Shown: positions 43,574-52,822 of the stretch, one piece after another
How positions within the stretch are numbered: the first letter of the stretch is position 1
How the letters are laid out: each line of letters opens with the position of its first letter
NCBI RefSeq assembly: GCF_000819445.1
Contig: NZ_CP005286.1
Coordinates: 1,860,001 to 1,924,000 of the forward strand
Source: Corynebacterium humireducens NBRC 106098 = DSM 45392
GTDB taxonomy: Bacteria > Actinomycetota > Actinomycetes > Mycobacteriales > Mycobacteriaceae
Length of the DNA: 64,000 bases
Direction of reading: 5' to 3'
Position numbers and translations under genes: made by a program
Notes under the pieces: model-generated
Database searches by the model: none
The model's input: only the letters and a program-made list of their open reading frames with translations
What the model was told of the DNA's origin: nothing

Positions 43574-44023
43574 TCAGTTCCTTTCGGTGAGTGCGGCGCG
43601 GCCGCGGGACAGGATGGTCGACGGATCATCGGGGCCGGCGTTCCGGGTGAGCGTGAAGAGCACCATCCGGGTCAGTCGGCTGACCAGGCGGAGGGCGTCT
43701 TCCTCGGTGAGGGTCCACGCCCCGGTGGGGGTGATGATCTGCAGGCCGGCGCCGGTGGCGAGGATGTCGCCTACCTCGATCGGGCCGTCGTAGTCGTCGT
43801 GATCGTCGTCGAGGTCTTCGGGGTAGTCCTCGGCGGCCTTGAGCGTGTTCGCCTGGATACGGGCGTCAAGCTCGTCGGCCGGGACGGTGCGGATGGTCTC
43901 GTGCCCCTCGGCGAGGAGTTCGTCGGCCAGGCAGTAGACGTAGCAGTCCTCCGGGTTGGTGACGACGTGCGGGGCCCGGCGGCGAAGCTCACCGGCCAGC
44001 AGTTCACGGATGTAGTCGGTCAT
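43574..44023 (-). CDS. hypothetical acidic phage-type protein
   Basis: 149 aa: MTDYIRELLAGELRRRAPHV, a Cys pair in EDCYVYCLADELLAEGH, a run of Asp/Glu (EDLDDDHDDYDG), and a C-terminal LTEEDALRLVSRLTRM. Stop and next start are close; the upstream AlpA-like gene ends three bases before. Unknown function. Confidence 0.6.
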   Translation of the reverse strand: MTDYIRELLAGELRRRAPHVVTNPEDCYVYCLADELLAEGHETIRTVPADELDARIQANTLKAAEDYPEDLDDDHDDYDGPIEVGDILATGAGLQIITPTGAWTLTEEDALRLVSRLTRMVLFTLTRNAGPDDPSTILSRGRAALTERN

Positions 44024-44025
44024 GG

Positions 44026-44229
44026 TTACGCGGCTTCCTGCGGGACGTCGTCAGTGCGGGTACGCAGCTGGGATTCCTCCCACGCCTCGACGTCCTCGAG
44101 GCGGTAGAACACGCTGCGGCCGACCTTGAAGTACTTCGGGCCGTCCCCGCGGTACCTCATCTGGGCAAGAGCCTGCGGGGTCTTATCCCACCGCTCCCCC
44201 AGACACCCCGGGTTCAGAATGATGCTCAT
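44026..44229 (-). CDS. AlpA/excisionase-like helix-turn-helix protein
   Basis: 67 aa. KTPQALAQMRYRGDGPKYFKV then RSVFYRLEDVEAWEESQ is the winged-helix pattern of AlpA/Xis regulators (helix, basic turn, VFYRxEDVxAW). It is the first gene of the left-running transcript, divergent from the repressor, so it may be the excisionase or early activator. GAAAGGAATGG precedes the ATG. Confidence 0.78.
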   Translation of the reverse strand: MSIILNPGCLGERWDKTPQALAQMRYRGDGPKYFKVGRSVFYRLEDVEAWEESQLRTRTDDVPQEAA

Positions 44230-44330
44230 TCCATTCCTTTCTCAGTAGCGGGCCACTGAACACTGTGGCTATCAGTAGATAACCACAGCGCCTAGACGCT
44301 GTCAATAGCTAGCGTCTGTACACTGTGGGC
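44230..44330. promoter_or_regulatory. divergent operator-promoter region of the element
   Basis: Between the AlpA-like and repressor genes. Two inverted repeats are visible: CTGTGG (44263-44268) with CCACAG (44283-44288), and AGACGCT (44294-44300) with AGCGTCT (44311-44317). CACTGTGG is repeated at 44261 and 44321. TACACT (44319-44324) six bases before the repressor ATG would give a leaderless mRNA. The repeats are likely repressor operators. Confidence 0.65.
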
Positions 44331-45035
44331 ATGACGGAGAGTTTTCCCACACTTCCCCAGGTCATCGGCGCTAACGTGCGACGCCTACGCGGCAATCACC
44401 CCCTGGCCGATGTCGCCTCATTCGGCCGACTCCTCGGAGTCCGCTGGTCAAGCGGCTCAATCCACGCGATAGAGCGCGGCGACTTCAAAGCAACCATCGA
44501 AACCATCGCGCTCCTACTCGTCGCCCTCGACAGCCTCGAGACCGAAGGAAAAACCCTCCGGGGCTCCCTAACCATCCGAGACCTACTCGAAGGCGACGAC
44601 CTCCCCGGCGGACAGTCTGTCCAGCTCACGGACGAATTAGTCACTAGCCGTTCAAGAATCCTGGCACTTCTCGAAGGCGGCACCTCCGGAACAATCATCG
44701 ACGGAGAGCGAATGCTCAAGAAAGCTGCCGAAGGGGTCAAGGACTACGTCAACCAGCTCGAAAACCTTCACCTGGCCAGCGACACGATCGATCACCTGTC
44801 AGCGGTCGAAAAGTCAGGCCCGATTACGGCCACGGAGCAACGGCTTTCAGCTAACGCAGGAATCCACGAAACCGAGTTCAGGTCCTGGGCCCTACACCTC
44901 TGGGGCAAGCCATTCGAACAGCATCGCGACGAAATCGCCGGCAAGGACTCAACCCCACAGAAAAAGGGCCGCGTATCCCGCGCGCTCCTCGCGGAAATCA
45001 AGACCGCCATGAAGGCCAACCGTGGCAACGATTGA
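44331..45035 (+). CDS. XRE-like repressor of the element
   Basis: 234 aa starting MTESFPTLPQVIGANVRRLR. The N-terminal helix-turn-helix reads FGRLLGVRWSSGSIHAIERGDFKATIETI; the rest is helical, perhaps a dimerisation domain. It is right-running and followed by the integrase with a 14-bp overlap. Codon use is less G+C-biased than in core genes. It probably controls the divergent left-running genes. Confidence 0.75.
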   Translation: MTESFPTLPQVIGANVRRLRGNHPLADVASFGRLLGVRWSSGSIHAIERGDFKATIETIALLLVALDSLETEGKTLRGSLTIRDLLEGDDLPGGQSVQLTDELVTSRSRILALLEGGTSGTIIDGERMLKKAAEGVKDYVNQLENLHLASDTIDHLSAVEKSGPITATEQRLSANAGIHETEFRSWALHLWGKPFEQHRDEIAGKDSTPQKKGRVSRALLAEIKTAMKANRGND

Positions 45036-46164
45036 GCCCTACGAAACGAAAGCCGGTCGGCGCTACCGCGTGCGCTACCGCACACCGGACCGACGATCCA
45101 CCGATAAGCGCGGATTCAAGACGAAGCGCGACGCCCAAGACTGGCTGGCAGCCAACACGGTCCAGATCAACACCGGCACCTGGCGCCCACCGGCGGCCGG
45201 GAAGATCACCGTCAACGAAGCAGCCCAAGCGTGGCTGGCCGCGAAGTCAGCGACCGTCGCGCCGAAGACCCTCACCGCCTACGAGCAGGCCGTCAACCGG
45301 ATCAAGACCATCGGCACCATCGGCCGCGTCAGACTCGTCGACGTCGACCACGAAGTCGTCGAACAGTGGGTGATCGACATGAGCCTGCACACCGTGCGCG
45401 GCGGGAAACGCATGGCGCCGAAGACCATCCGCAACACCTTCTCCGTCCTCTCCGGAGTGATGAAACGCGCGATCCGGGACAAGCGCATTCCAGCCAACCC
45501 CTGCGAAGGCGTAGACCTCCCGAAGGTCACCACGCGAGACAAGACGATCCTCTCCCCCGCCGACGTCGCCACGATGGCAGCGGCGGCAGGCGACTACTCC
45601 GATCACGTCAACGCCCTGGCGATGGCTGGCCTACGGTGGGGCGAACTGGCCGGCCTCCAGGTCCAGGACGTCGACCTCGACCGGCGCCGCCTGCAGATCA
45701 ACCGGCAGATCACAGAGAACAAGGGCAAGTTGATCGAGGGCCCACCGAAGCACGACAAACGGCGAACCGTGCCGATCATCCGGCCGTTAGCGGCGATCCT
45801 CGAGACACGGGTCGAGGGCAAGACACGGGACGAGCTCGTGTTCCCCACCACCGGCGGAGCGGCAATGTGGCCGGGCAACGCTCGGCGGGACTGGTTCGAT
45901 CCAGCGGCGACGGCGGCCGGCTACCCGAAGCTGACGCCTCATGAGCTCCGGCACACGTTCGCGTCCGTGGCCATCTCCGCGGGGGCGAACGTGAAGGCCC
46001 TGCAGCACGCGCTCGGCCACCACTCGGCGGCGTTCACTCTCGACGAGTACGGGCACCTGTTCCCGGACGACATGGACACATTCGTCAACGCCATGTCCTC
46101 CCGATTCACTACAGAGTGTGGGCAAAATGTGGGCACGGAAAAGGAAACAGGCCACGACGGTTAG
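45022..46164 (+). CDS. tyrosine integrase
   Basis: 380 aa. The N-terminal arm-binding AP2-like strand region is YETKAGRRYRVRYRTPDRRS; the core-binding SAM-like domain follows; the catalytic domain has R in MAGLRWGELAGL, HELRHTFAS, the second H in ALGHHSAAF and the nucleophile in TLDEYGHLFP. GTG 45022 overlaps the repressor end. Integration occurred in tRNA-Val just downstream. The last codons overlap one of the TGGGCA arm-like repeats. Confidence 0.95.
   Translation: MATIEPYETKAGRRYRVRYRTPDRRSTDKRGFKTKRDAQDWLAANTVQINTGTWRPPAAGKITVNEAAQAWLAAKSATVAPKTLTAYEQAVNRIKTIGTIGRVRLVDVDHEVVEQWVIDMSLHTVRGGKRMAPKTIRNTFSVLSGVMKRAIRDKRIPANPCEGVDLPKVTTRDKTILSPADVATMAAAAGDYSDHVNALAMAGLRWGELAGLQVQDVDLDRRRLQINRQITENKGKLIEGPPKHDKRRTVPIIRPLAAILETRVEGKTRDELVFPTTGGAAMWPGNARRDWFDPAATAAGYPKLTPHELRHTFASVAISAGANVKALQHALGHHSAAFTLDEYGHLFPDDMDTFVNAMSSRFTTECGQNVGTEKETGHDG
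46119..46135. repeat. right arm-like TGGGCA pair
   Basis: TGGGCA at 46119 and 46130, 11 bp apart, inside the 3' end of the integrase gene. The surrounding 20 bp (46117-46136) equal 36160-36179 at the left end. Likely integrase arm sites. Confidence 0.5.
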
Positions 46165-46188
46165 GAAAAACCTGTCGTGACCTGCTGT

Positions 46189-46239
46189 AACAGTGGTGCG
46201 CCCTGACGGGCTCGAACCGCCGACCTACTGGGTGTAAAC
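46189..46239. repeat. attR, 51-bp repeat inside tRNA-Val
   Basis: Identical to 36014-36064. It forms the 3' half of the intact tRNA-Val gene, so integration keeps the tRNA functional. Confidence 0.95.
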
Positions 46240-46269
46240 CAGTTGCTCTTCCAGCTGAGCTAAGGGCGC
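46194..46269 (-). tRNA. tRNA-Val(TAC)
   Basis: A 76-nt cloverleaf: acceptor GCGCCCT...AGGGCGC, D arm AGCTCAGCTGGAAGAGC, anticodon stem ACTGG/CCAGT with loop TTTACAC (anticodon TAC), T arm with GGTTCGAGC, and encoded CCA. It is the attachment site of the adjacent element. Confidence 0.96.
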
Positions 46270-46333
46270 GCACACCCGCGTAACGGGTGCCGCAAGAGTA
46301 CCACGGGCCTCAGCAGGGCCGGTGAATGAGGTA

Positions 46334-46762
46334 CTACTTCTGCGGGCCGCTGCTCTGCAGGCAGGAACCCTGCCAGGCACCCAGGCGGGTGGCCGTGGTC
46401 TGCACGAGACCTGCGAGCTGGGCGGATTCGGAGATCTCACCGGGGGCGATGAAGCCGGGCTTGCCGGCACCCGGGGTCAGCAGCCAGATGCGACCACCGT
46501 CGGCGAGCGGGCGGAGGGAGTCGACGAGGCCGTCGACGAGGTCCCCGTCCTCCTCGCGCCACCACAGCAGGACAACGTCGCAGAGTTCATCGGTGTCCTC
46601 GTCGAGGAGCTCCTCCCCGATGACATCCTCCACGGCCTCGGAGATGGCCGAGTCGGAGTCCTCGTCCCAACCGACCTCCTGCACGACCATGTCAGGCTCA
46701 ATGCCGAGAATCTGTGCGTATTCCTGGGCGTTCTTGTTCGCAACGCCCGGAGCGTCCACCAC
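46334..46762 (-). CDS. DUF3052 protein
   Basis: 142 aa, acidic, with GIEPDMVVQEVGWDEDSD and the later RPLADGGRIWLLTPGAGKPG, the DUF3052 pattern. Its place next to aceE is the same as Rv2239c beside Rv2241 in M. tuberculosis. Start at GTG 46762 gives MVDAPGVANKNAQEYA. Function unknown. Confidence 0.85.
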   Translation of the reverse strand: MVDAPGVANKNAQEYAQILGIEPDMVVQEVGWDEDSDSAISEAVEDVIGEELLDEDTDELCDVVLLWWREEDGDLVDGLVDSLRPLADGGRIWLLTPGAGKPGFIAPGEISESAQLAGLVQTTATRLGAWQGSCLQSSGPQK

Positions 46763-47178
46763 TGTGTATGTCCTCCTTGTTCGTGACCGGCACCCACTCG
46801 GGGCCGGTCAATTACAGATACTGCTAGGCAGAATACAAGGTATGCGGGGCATTTTCCTGTTTTCGCACATGAACGGGCGTGGGAGATGACCCTCGTTGCC
46901 GCCCCTTGTGGGCTGGTTGTGACCTCGGGGGTGGGAGCCGGGGTTTGCAATCTCCGCCACACACCTCGCGGAGAGGCGGGACAGGCCTGCGACAAGGGGC
47001 GATGGGACGTCGATAAGCGGAACGCCGGACCCGTTCATCTTCGCAAGCTTTACAGGAATGCAGAACTACGTTGGCCAATGAAAACACGTATCCTGGACTG
47101 GACACTCGGGCCTGTCCGGACCACCTTGCCGGCGGGCCCGTTGCTCCACCACGACACCCAGAAACCTGGAGGCACATC
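46763..47178. promoter_or_regulatory. aceE upstream region, non-coding
   Basis: 416 bp with no convincing gene. GTTTGCAA at 46943-46950 resembles a RamB half-consensus, and RamB is known to control aceE in C. glutamicum; this match alone is weak. TTGCAGG-like and TACAGGAAT strings near 47050-47060 could form the promoter. GGAGG at 47168-47172 is the aceE ribosome binding site. Confidence 0.4.
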
Positions 47179-49935
47179 ATGGCAGATGACCTGAACGCGA
47201 ACGGCCGCAAGGGCAACTCCCACTACCCGGCGATCCGCGACGGCGTCGCGTCCTACCTCAAAGACACCGACCCGGAGGAGACCCAGGAGTGGATGGACTC
47301 CCTCGACGGTCTCCTCGCGGAGAAGGACCCGGCCCGCGCCCGCTACCTCATGCTCCGCATGCTGGAGCGCGCGGCCCTCAAGCGTGTCCCGCTGCCGAAC
47401 CTGACCTCCACAGACTTCGTCAACACGATCCCCACCACCATGGAGCCGGAGTTCCCGGGTGACGAGGAGATGGAGAAGCGCTACCGCCGCTGGATGCGCT
47501 GGAACGCCGCCATCATGGTGCACCGCGCCCAGCGCCCCGGCATCGGCGTCGGCGGCCACATCTCCACCTACGCCTCCGCCGCCCCGCTCTACGAGGTCGG
47601 CTTCAATCACTTCTGGCGCGGCAAGGACCACCCGGGCGGCGGCGACCAGATCTTCTTCCAGGGCCACGCCTCCCCCGGCATCTACGCCCGCGCCTTCCTC
47701 GAGGGGCGCCTGAGCGAGGACGACCTCGACGGCTTCCGCCAGGAGGTCTCCCGCGGTGAGGGCAACGGCATCCCGTCCTACCCGCACCCGCACGGCATGC
47801 CTGATTTCTGGGAGTTCCCGACCGTCTCCATGGGACTGGGCCCGATGGACGCGATCTACCAGGCACGTTTCAACCGTTACCTGCACAACCGCGGCATCAA
47901 GGACACCTCCGACCAGCACGTGTGGGCCTTCCTCGGCGACGGCGAGATGGACGAGCCGGAGTCCCGCGGCCTCATCCAGCACGCCGCGCTGAACAACCTG
48001 GACAACCTCACCTTCGTGGTCAACTGCAACCTGCAGCGTCTCGACGGCCCGGTCCGCGGCAACACGCAGATCATCCAGGAGCTCGAGTCCTTCTTCCGGG
48101 GTGCCGGCTGGTCCGTCATCAAGGTCATCTGGGGCCGCGAGTGGGACGCCCTGCTGGAGAAGGACGAGTCCGGCGCGCTGGTCAACGTCATGAACACCAC
48201 CCCGGACGGTGACTACCAGACCTTCAAGGCCAACGACGGCGCCTACGTCCGCGAGCACTTCTTCGGCCGCGACGAGCGCACCGCCAAACTCGTCGAGGAC
48301 ATGACCGACGAGGAGATCTGGGCCCTGCCGCGCGGTGGCCACGACTACCGCAAGGTCCACGCCGCCTACAAGCGGGCGCTGGAGACCAAGGACCGCCCGA
48401 CCGTCATCCTCGCGTTCACCATCAAGGGCTACGGCCTGGGCCACAACTTCGAGGGCCGCAACGCGACGCACCAGATGAAGAAGCTCGCCGCCGAGGACCT
48501 GAAGAACTTCCGCGACAAGCAGTCCATCCCGATCCCGGACGAGGTCCTCGAGGCCGACCCGTACCTGCCGCCGTACTACCACCCGGGCGAGGACGCCCCG
48601 GAGATCCAGTACATGAAGAAGCGTCGTCAGGAGCTGGGCGGTTTCATCCCGGAGCGTCGCCAGACCTACACCCCGCTGCAGGTCCCGGACATCGAGAAGC
48701 TGCGCAGCGTGCGCAAGGGCTCCGGCAAGCAGGAGGTCGCCTCCACCATGGCGCTCGTGCGTGCCTTCAAGGAGCTCATGCGTGACAAGGAGCTGGGCCG
48801 CCGCGTCGTGCCGATCATCCCGGACGAGGCCCGCACCTTCGGCCTCGACTCCTGGTTCCCGACCCTGAAGATCTACAACCCGCACGGCCAGAACTACGTG
48901 CCGGTCGACCATGACCTCATGCTGTCCTACCGGGAGGCCACCGACGGCCAGATCCTCCACGAGGGCATCAACGAGGCCGGTTCCGTCGCGTCCTTCATGG
49001 CCGCCGGCACCTCCTACGCCACCCACGGCGAAGCGATGATCCCGCTGTACATCTTCTACTCGATGTTCGGTTTCCAGCGCACCGGCGACGGCATCTGGGC
49101 CGCCGCCGACCAGATGGCCCGTGGCTTCCTCATCGGCGCCACCGCCGGCCGCACCACCCTGACGGGTGAGGGCCTGCAGCACATGGACGGCCACTCGCAG
49201 ATCCTCGCCTCCACGAACCCGGGCGTCGTGTCCTACGACCCGGCGTTCGCCTACGAGATCGCGCACCTGCTCCATGAGGGCATCGACCGCATGTACGGCC
49301 CGGGCCGCGGTGAGAACGTCATCTACTACCTCACCGTGTACAACGAGCCGGTCCCGCAGCCGGCCGAGCCGGAGAACCTCGACGTCGAGGGCCTGCACAA
49401 GGGCATGTACCTGTTCTCCCGCGCGGAGGAGCTCGAGGTCGAGGACGGCCACGAGGCCTCCATCCTGGCCTCCGGCATCGGCATGCAGTGGGCGCTCAAG
49501 GCCCAGCAGATGCTGGCCGAGGAGTACAACGTGCGTGCCAACGTCTTCTCCGTCACCTCCTGGGTCGAGCTGGCCCGCGAGGGTGCGGCGAAGAACAAGG
49601 AGCAGCTGCGCAACCCGGCCGCAGAGATCGAGGAGGCCTTCGCCACCAGGCAGCTGAAGCAGGTCGACGGCGGCACCTTCGTGGCCGTCTCCGACTTCGC
49701 GACCGACCTGCAGGAGCAGATCCGCGCCTACGTCCCGGGCGAGTACATCGTCCTGGGCGCCGACGGCTTCGGCTTCTCCGACACCCGTCCGGCCGCCCGC
49801 CGCTTCTTCAACATCGACGCCGAGTCCATCGTCGTCGCGGTCCTCATGGGCCTGGCCCGCGAGGGCAAGATCGACATCTCTGTGGCCCAGCAGGCCGCCG
49901 AGAAGTACCAGCTGGACGATCCGACCGCTGTGTAA
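47179..49935 (+). CDS. aceE: pyruvate dehydrogenase E1, homodimeric type
   Basis: 918 aa. Thiamine-diphosphate E1 subunit that decarboxylates pyruvate and passes acetyl groups to E2; in corynebacteria it joins the PDH-ODH supercomplex. The ThDP motif is [12 protein letters not shown] to [15 protein letters not shown]; other landmarks are [33 protein letters not shown] and [18 protein letters not shown]. It closely resembles the remembered C. glutamicum AceE. ATG 47179 has GGAGG six bases upstream and gives [12 protein letters not shown]; the longer frame from 47071 is not supported by homology. Confidence 0.97.
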   Translation: MADDLNANGRKGNSHYPAIRDGVASYLKDTDPEETQEWMDSLDGLLAEKDPARARYLMLRMLERAALKRVPLPNLTSTDFVNTIPTTMEPEFPGDEEMEKRYRRWMRWNAAIMVHRAQRPGIGVGGHISTYASAAPLYEVGFNHFWRGKDHPGGGDQIFFQGHASPGIYARAFLEGRLSEDDLDGFRQEVSRGEGNGIPSYPHPHGMPDFWEFPTVSMGLGPMDAIYQARFNRYLHNRGIKDTSDQHVWAFLGDGEMDEPESRGLIQHAALNNLDNLTFVVNCNLQRLDGPVRGNTQIIQELESFFRGAGWSVIKVIWGREWDALLEKDESGALVNVMNTTPDGDYQTFKANDGAYVREHFFGRDERTAKLVEDMTDEEIWALPRGGHDYRKVHAAYKRALETKDRPTVILAFTIKGYGLGHNFEGRNATHQMKKLAAEDLKNFRDKQSIPIPDEVLEADPYLPPYYHPGEDAPEIQYMKKRRQELGGFIPERRQTYTPLQVPDIEKLRSVRKGSGKQEVASTMALVRAFKELMRDKELGRRVVPIIPDEARTFGLDSWFPTLKIYNPHGQNYVPVDHDLMLSYREATDGQILHEGINEAGSVASFMAAGTSYATHGEAMIPLYIFYSMFGFQRTGDGIWAAADQMARGFLIGATAGRTTLTGEGLQHMDGHSQILASTNPGVVSYDPAFAYEIAHLLHEGIDRMYGPGRGENVIYYLTVYNEPVPQPAEPENLDVEGLHKGMYLFSRAEELEVEDGHEASILASGIGMQWALKAQQMLAEEYNVRANVFSVTSWVELAREGAAKNKEQLRNPAAEIEEAFATRQLKQVDGGTFVAVSDFATDLQEQIRAYVPGEYIVLGADGFGFSDTRPAARRFFNIDAESIVVAVLMGLAREGKIDISVAQQAAEKYQLDDPTAV

Positions 49936-49949
49936 CTGATCCCCCGGTC

Positions 49950-49973
49950 AAGGCCCTGCTCCGGCAGGGCCTT
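49950..49973 (+). terminator. aceE terminator
   Basis: AAGGCCCTGC (49950-49959), four-base loop, GCAGGGCCTT (49964-49973), followed by GCTGCTTTCCC. Fourteen bases after the aceE stop. Confidence 0.8.
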
Positions 49974-50001
49974 GCTGCTTTCCCGCTTGTCGACGCCCCT
50001 C

Positions 50002-50802
50002 TCACTCCCTGTTGAGGTACCGCGGCCAGGAGGTGTCGCGGGTGGCCAGCGAGATCTCCACCGCGGTGTCGAGCTCCGCTGCCAGGGGCTCGGGCAGCTT
50101 GTGCCGGAGCGCGTCGCCGAGGCGCGCGATGACCTCCAGGCGCAGCAGGTTGCGGGTCTCCGTGATGTAGATGCGCGGGTACCGGGTGGCCAGCTCGACC
50201 TCGGAGGGGTCGGCGGGCCCGCCGTACATCTCGACGAAGTAGTGGAGGTACTCGCTCTTCACGTCCTCGTTCCAGACCTCCCCGGTGAGCCGTACCCAGT
50301 GCACCGCCCGGCACCGTCGCTCCAGCGCAGGGTTGTCCTGCAGGACCGACTCGATGAAGGAGTCCCCCACCTCATCGCACAGCCGGGCGGGCAGGTGCTC
50401 CTTGAGCGGGTAGTCACGGGTGCGGCGGAACACCTGGTAGATGTCCTCCATGAGGGGTGCCACGGGGTCGCAGTCGCGGATCTCCCACGAGGGGTCGGGG
50501 ATGCACCCCCGGCCGTGGTCGTGGTGGACCTCGGGGAGCTCTGGCTCGGTGCCCCAGATCTCGAGGCTGCCGCACCCCGCCTCGTGCGTGAGGTGACGGC
50601 GACCGGCGGCGAACCAGTTCCACTCACTGCCGAACGGGTCACCGGTCAGCGGGGCGAGGACGATCCACTCCAGTATGGTCTCCTCGCCGGACGAGGAGAG
50701 GGCGGCACCGGTGAGGGGGTCGGCCCGGTACTCACCACGGTCATACTCGACGAAGCGGGTCTCCCCCTGCCCGTCGATTCCTTCGATACGCCAGTTGACC
50801 AC
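50002..50802 (-). CDS. hypothetical protein
   Basis: 266 aa, acidic and soluble. It begins MVNWRIEGIDGQGETRFVEY and contains His/Cys-rich parts (HEAGCGSLEIWG, VHHDHGRGCIPDPSWEIRDC). No motif I can name. Its start lies in the short gap before the convergently placed hydrolase operon end. Function unknown. Confidence 0.65.
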   Translation of the reverse strand: MVNWRIEGIDGQGETRFVEYDRGEYRADPLTGAALSSSGEETILEWIVLAPLTGDPFGSEWNWFAAGRRHLTHEAGCGSLEIWGTEPELPEVHHDHGRGCIPDPSWEIRDCDPVAPLMEDIYQVFRRTRDYPLKEHLPARLCDEVGDSFIESVLQDNPALERRCRAVHWVRLTGEVWNEDVKSEYLHYFVEMYGGPADPSEVELATRYPRIYITETRNLLRLEVIARLGDALRHKLPEPLAAELDTAVEISLATRDTSWPRYLNRE

Positions 50803-50909
50803 TGTTGATCACTCCCTCAATCTTCTTCAGTCGGTGCCTGGGCACCGTATCGCACGGTCCCGACATGTCCTGCCGGACGATCGAATGGAAAAGCGATCCG
50901 GGCCGGTGG

Positions 50910-51719
50910 CTATCCCTCCAGTTCCGCCCAGATCGCCGCGTTGGTCTCCGACCAGAGGGGCTTGGCCCAGTCGCCGAAGGGACGGTCCGTGAGGGCCACC
51001 ATGGCGCGGCCGGTGCCCGGCGCGACCCAGACGTAGGTGCCCGACTGTCCGAAGTGGCCGAAGGTGTCGGGCGGCATGGTGGCGCCCAGCCAGTGCGGCT
51101 CCTTGTCACCCTTGATCTCGAAGCCGAGTCCCCAGGGGCAGGGCTTCATCATGCCGTAGCCTGGGACGATGCCGTTGAGCTCCGGGAACTGGACGGAGGT
51201 GGCCTCCGCCATGGTGGACTCGTGGATGAGGGTGGGGTTCATCAGCTCGAGGAGGAAGGTGATGAGGTCGTGGGCGGTGCCCTCGGCCTCCCAACCGGCG
51301 GAGCCGCGCAGGCGGGTCCACTTCATGTTGAGCGGCTCCATGATGCCCAGCTGGAGGTACTCGGCGAAGGTCATGCCGGCGGCGTCCTCAACGGCGTCGG
51401 CAAGGATCTCGAACCCCTGGTTGGAGTAGATGCGGCGCTCCCCCGGGGCACGCTCGCGGTCGCCGCGGTTGAAGCCGACGCCACTGGCGTGGGCGAGCAG
51501 GTGCCGCACGGTCGACCCCTCGGGGCCGAGCGGGGTGTCGAGCTCGAAGATGCCCTCCTCCACCGCCATGAGGAAGCCGTAGGTGGACAACGGCTTGGTC
51601 ACACTCATGAGTTCGAAGACCTTGCCGAGGTCACCGACACGATGGATGTCCTCGCCGTCGATCACCGCCGCCGCGTAGTTGTCGACGGGCCAGTGCTTCA
51701 CCAGATCCAGAGCATTCAC
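50910..51719 (-). CDS. serine hydrolase of the class C beta-lactamase/EstB type
   Basis: 269 aa. SxxK motif in MSVTKPLSTYG (about residue 39), YxN as YSNQGFE (about 97), and a C-terminal HFGQSG in place of KTG. No signal peptide, so it is probably a cytosolic esterase or peptidase rather than an antibiotic-resistance enzyme. It lies 10 bp after the next hydrolase gene in the same direction. Confidence 0.82.
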   Translation of the reverse strand: MNALDLVKHWPVDNYAAAVIDGEDIHRVGDLGKVFELMSVTKPLSTYGFLMAVEEGIFELDTPLGPEGSTVRHLLAHASGVGFNRGDRERAPGERRIYSNQGFEILADAVEDAAGMTFAEYLQLGIMEPLNMKWTRLRGSAGWEAEGTAHDLITFLLELMNPTLIHESTMAEATSVQFPELNGIVPGYGMMKPCPWGLGFEIKGDKEPHWLGATMPPDTFGHFGQSGTYVWVAPGTGRAMVALTDRPFGDWAKPLWSETNAAIWAELEG

Positions 51720-51729
51720 GCCCCTCAGT

Positions 51730-52776
51730 CTAGGAGAAGTCCGCCTTCGCCTGTTCCAGGGTCCGGATCATCAGCCGGTCGATCGCGGCGTTGAGCACCT
51801 CCGGGGCCTCGAGGGGCACCATGTGGCCGGCATTCGGGGCGATCTGCAGCCACGCCTCGGGCCACACCTCGATGAGGCGCTCTGCCTGGGACAACGGGGT
51901 GACGCCGTCCTTCTCCCCGGCGATGACGTAGCCGGGGATGCCCTGCAGGTGCTCCCCCGCGGCCAGCTCATCGTGGACCTGCAGGTCATCGAAGTAGCCG
52001 ACGAAGGTCTCCAGCGGGGTCTCGTGGATCATGGCGGCGTGGAACTCGATGATGTCGTAGTCCGTCTTCCGGTGGAAGACCGTCACCGCCAGGGTCGGGG
52101 CGAGGATGAGGGCCGCCTGCTCCTTGAACTTCCGGGCCTCCTGCGGGGAGCTCTCCACCGCCTCGTAGACCTGGGTGGCGACGGGCGACGCAAGGATCTG
52201 CGGCAGCCCCTGGTCGGAGAGCGCCTCGATGGAGGTGTCCACGAGGACGATGCCGGCGATGTTGCCGCGCAGCACGGGCGGGCAGCGCCGCACCAGGTTG
52301 AGTGCCACGAGGCCGCCGAGCGAGTGACCGACGAGGATGATCGGACCGTCCACGCCCCGGGCCTCCATCACCGCAAGGGTGTCGTCGGCGGCGCCCTCGA
52401 CGGTGCACGCCGCGGGATCGCACTTGCCGGTCTGGCCGTGGCCGCGGACGTCGAGAAGCAGGAGCCGGGCCGACGGCCACCTCTCACGCAGGTGATTGAC
52501 CTGCAGGTAGAAGGACTCGGCAGCGAGGGTGAAGCCGTGGACGAAGACGACGGTCACGGAGGAGTCGTGGGCGTGGACGTCGCCGTACTCGTACCAGTGG
52601 ACGCGGATGCCGTCGTTGTCCACGGTGCCGACCCGGTCGATGTCCGTCAGCCCCGGCTCACGCACCCCGGAATGGAGTTCGCCGAGTTCCAGCGCCAGAC
52701 GACGGCGACCGCCGGGGGTCAACCTCATCACCCAGCTGCGGAGGAGTTGCGGAACGTCGCTGAGGGTGAAAGCCAT
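51730..52776 (-). CDS. alpha/beta hydrolase
   Basis: 348 aa. Oxyanion region VFVHGFTLAAESFY, nucleophile elbow GHSLGGLVAL, acid in AGEKDGVTPL, and histidine in NAGHMVPLEAP. Likely an esterase/lipase-type cytosolic enzyme acting on an acyl substrate. ATG 52776 (MAFTLSDVPQLLRSW) is chosen; a longer frame upstream overlaps the divergent acyl carrier protein and is not real. Confidence 0.85.
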   Translation of the reverse strand: MAFTLSDVPQLLRSWVMRLTPGGRRRLALELGELHSGVREPGLTDIDRVGTVDNDGIRVHWYEYGDVHAHDSSVTVVFVHGFTLAAESFYLQVNHLRERWPSARLLLLDVRGHGQTGKCDPAACTVEGAADDTLAVMEARGVDGPIILVGHSLGGLVALNLVRRCPPVLRGNIAGIVLVDTSIEALSDQGLPQILASPVATQVYEAVESSPQEARKFKEQAALILAPTLAVTVFHRKTDYDIIEFHAAMIHETPLETFVGYFDDLQVHDELAAGEHLQGIPGYVIAGEKDGVTPLSQAERLIEVWPEAWLQIAPNAGHMVPLEAPEVLNAAIDRLMIRTLEQAKADFS

Positions 52777-52809
52777 ACCTGCGACCTTACCGACCCCCTC
52801 CCCGCCCAC

Positions 52810-52815
52810 TAGGAT
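52810..52815 (+). promoter_or_regulatory. -10 element TAGGAT, leaderless start
   Basis: TAGGAT, seven bases, ATG at 52823. No ribosome binding site. Confidence 0.5.
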
Positions 52816-52822
52816 CGGTGTC

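Larger units (their letters stand above)
36014..46239. mobile_element. 10.2-kb capsid-encoding integrative element in tRNA-Val (phiRv-like satellite)
   Basis: Bounded by a 51-bp perfect direct repeat (36014-36064 and 46189-46239) equal to the 3' half of tRNA-Val(TAC). Contents: left-running genes for head protease, decoration protein, capsid, regulators, helicase, prim-pol and small ORFs, then right-running repressor and integrase. Terminase, portal, tail and lysis genes are absent. Size, gene set and tRNA site resemble the phiRv1/phiRv2 elements of M. tuberculosis; phiRv2 also uses a tRNA-Val. The likely lifestyle is a phage satellite that makes its own capsid and borrows other functions from a helper phage. 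Confidence 0.9.

Noticed and set aside
47050..49452. 800-codon open frame antisense to aceE
   Set aside because: It mirrors the codon bias of the sense gene in G+C-rich DNA, shows low-complexity Val/Gly/Asp/Arg composition and no domain.
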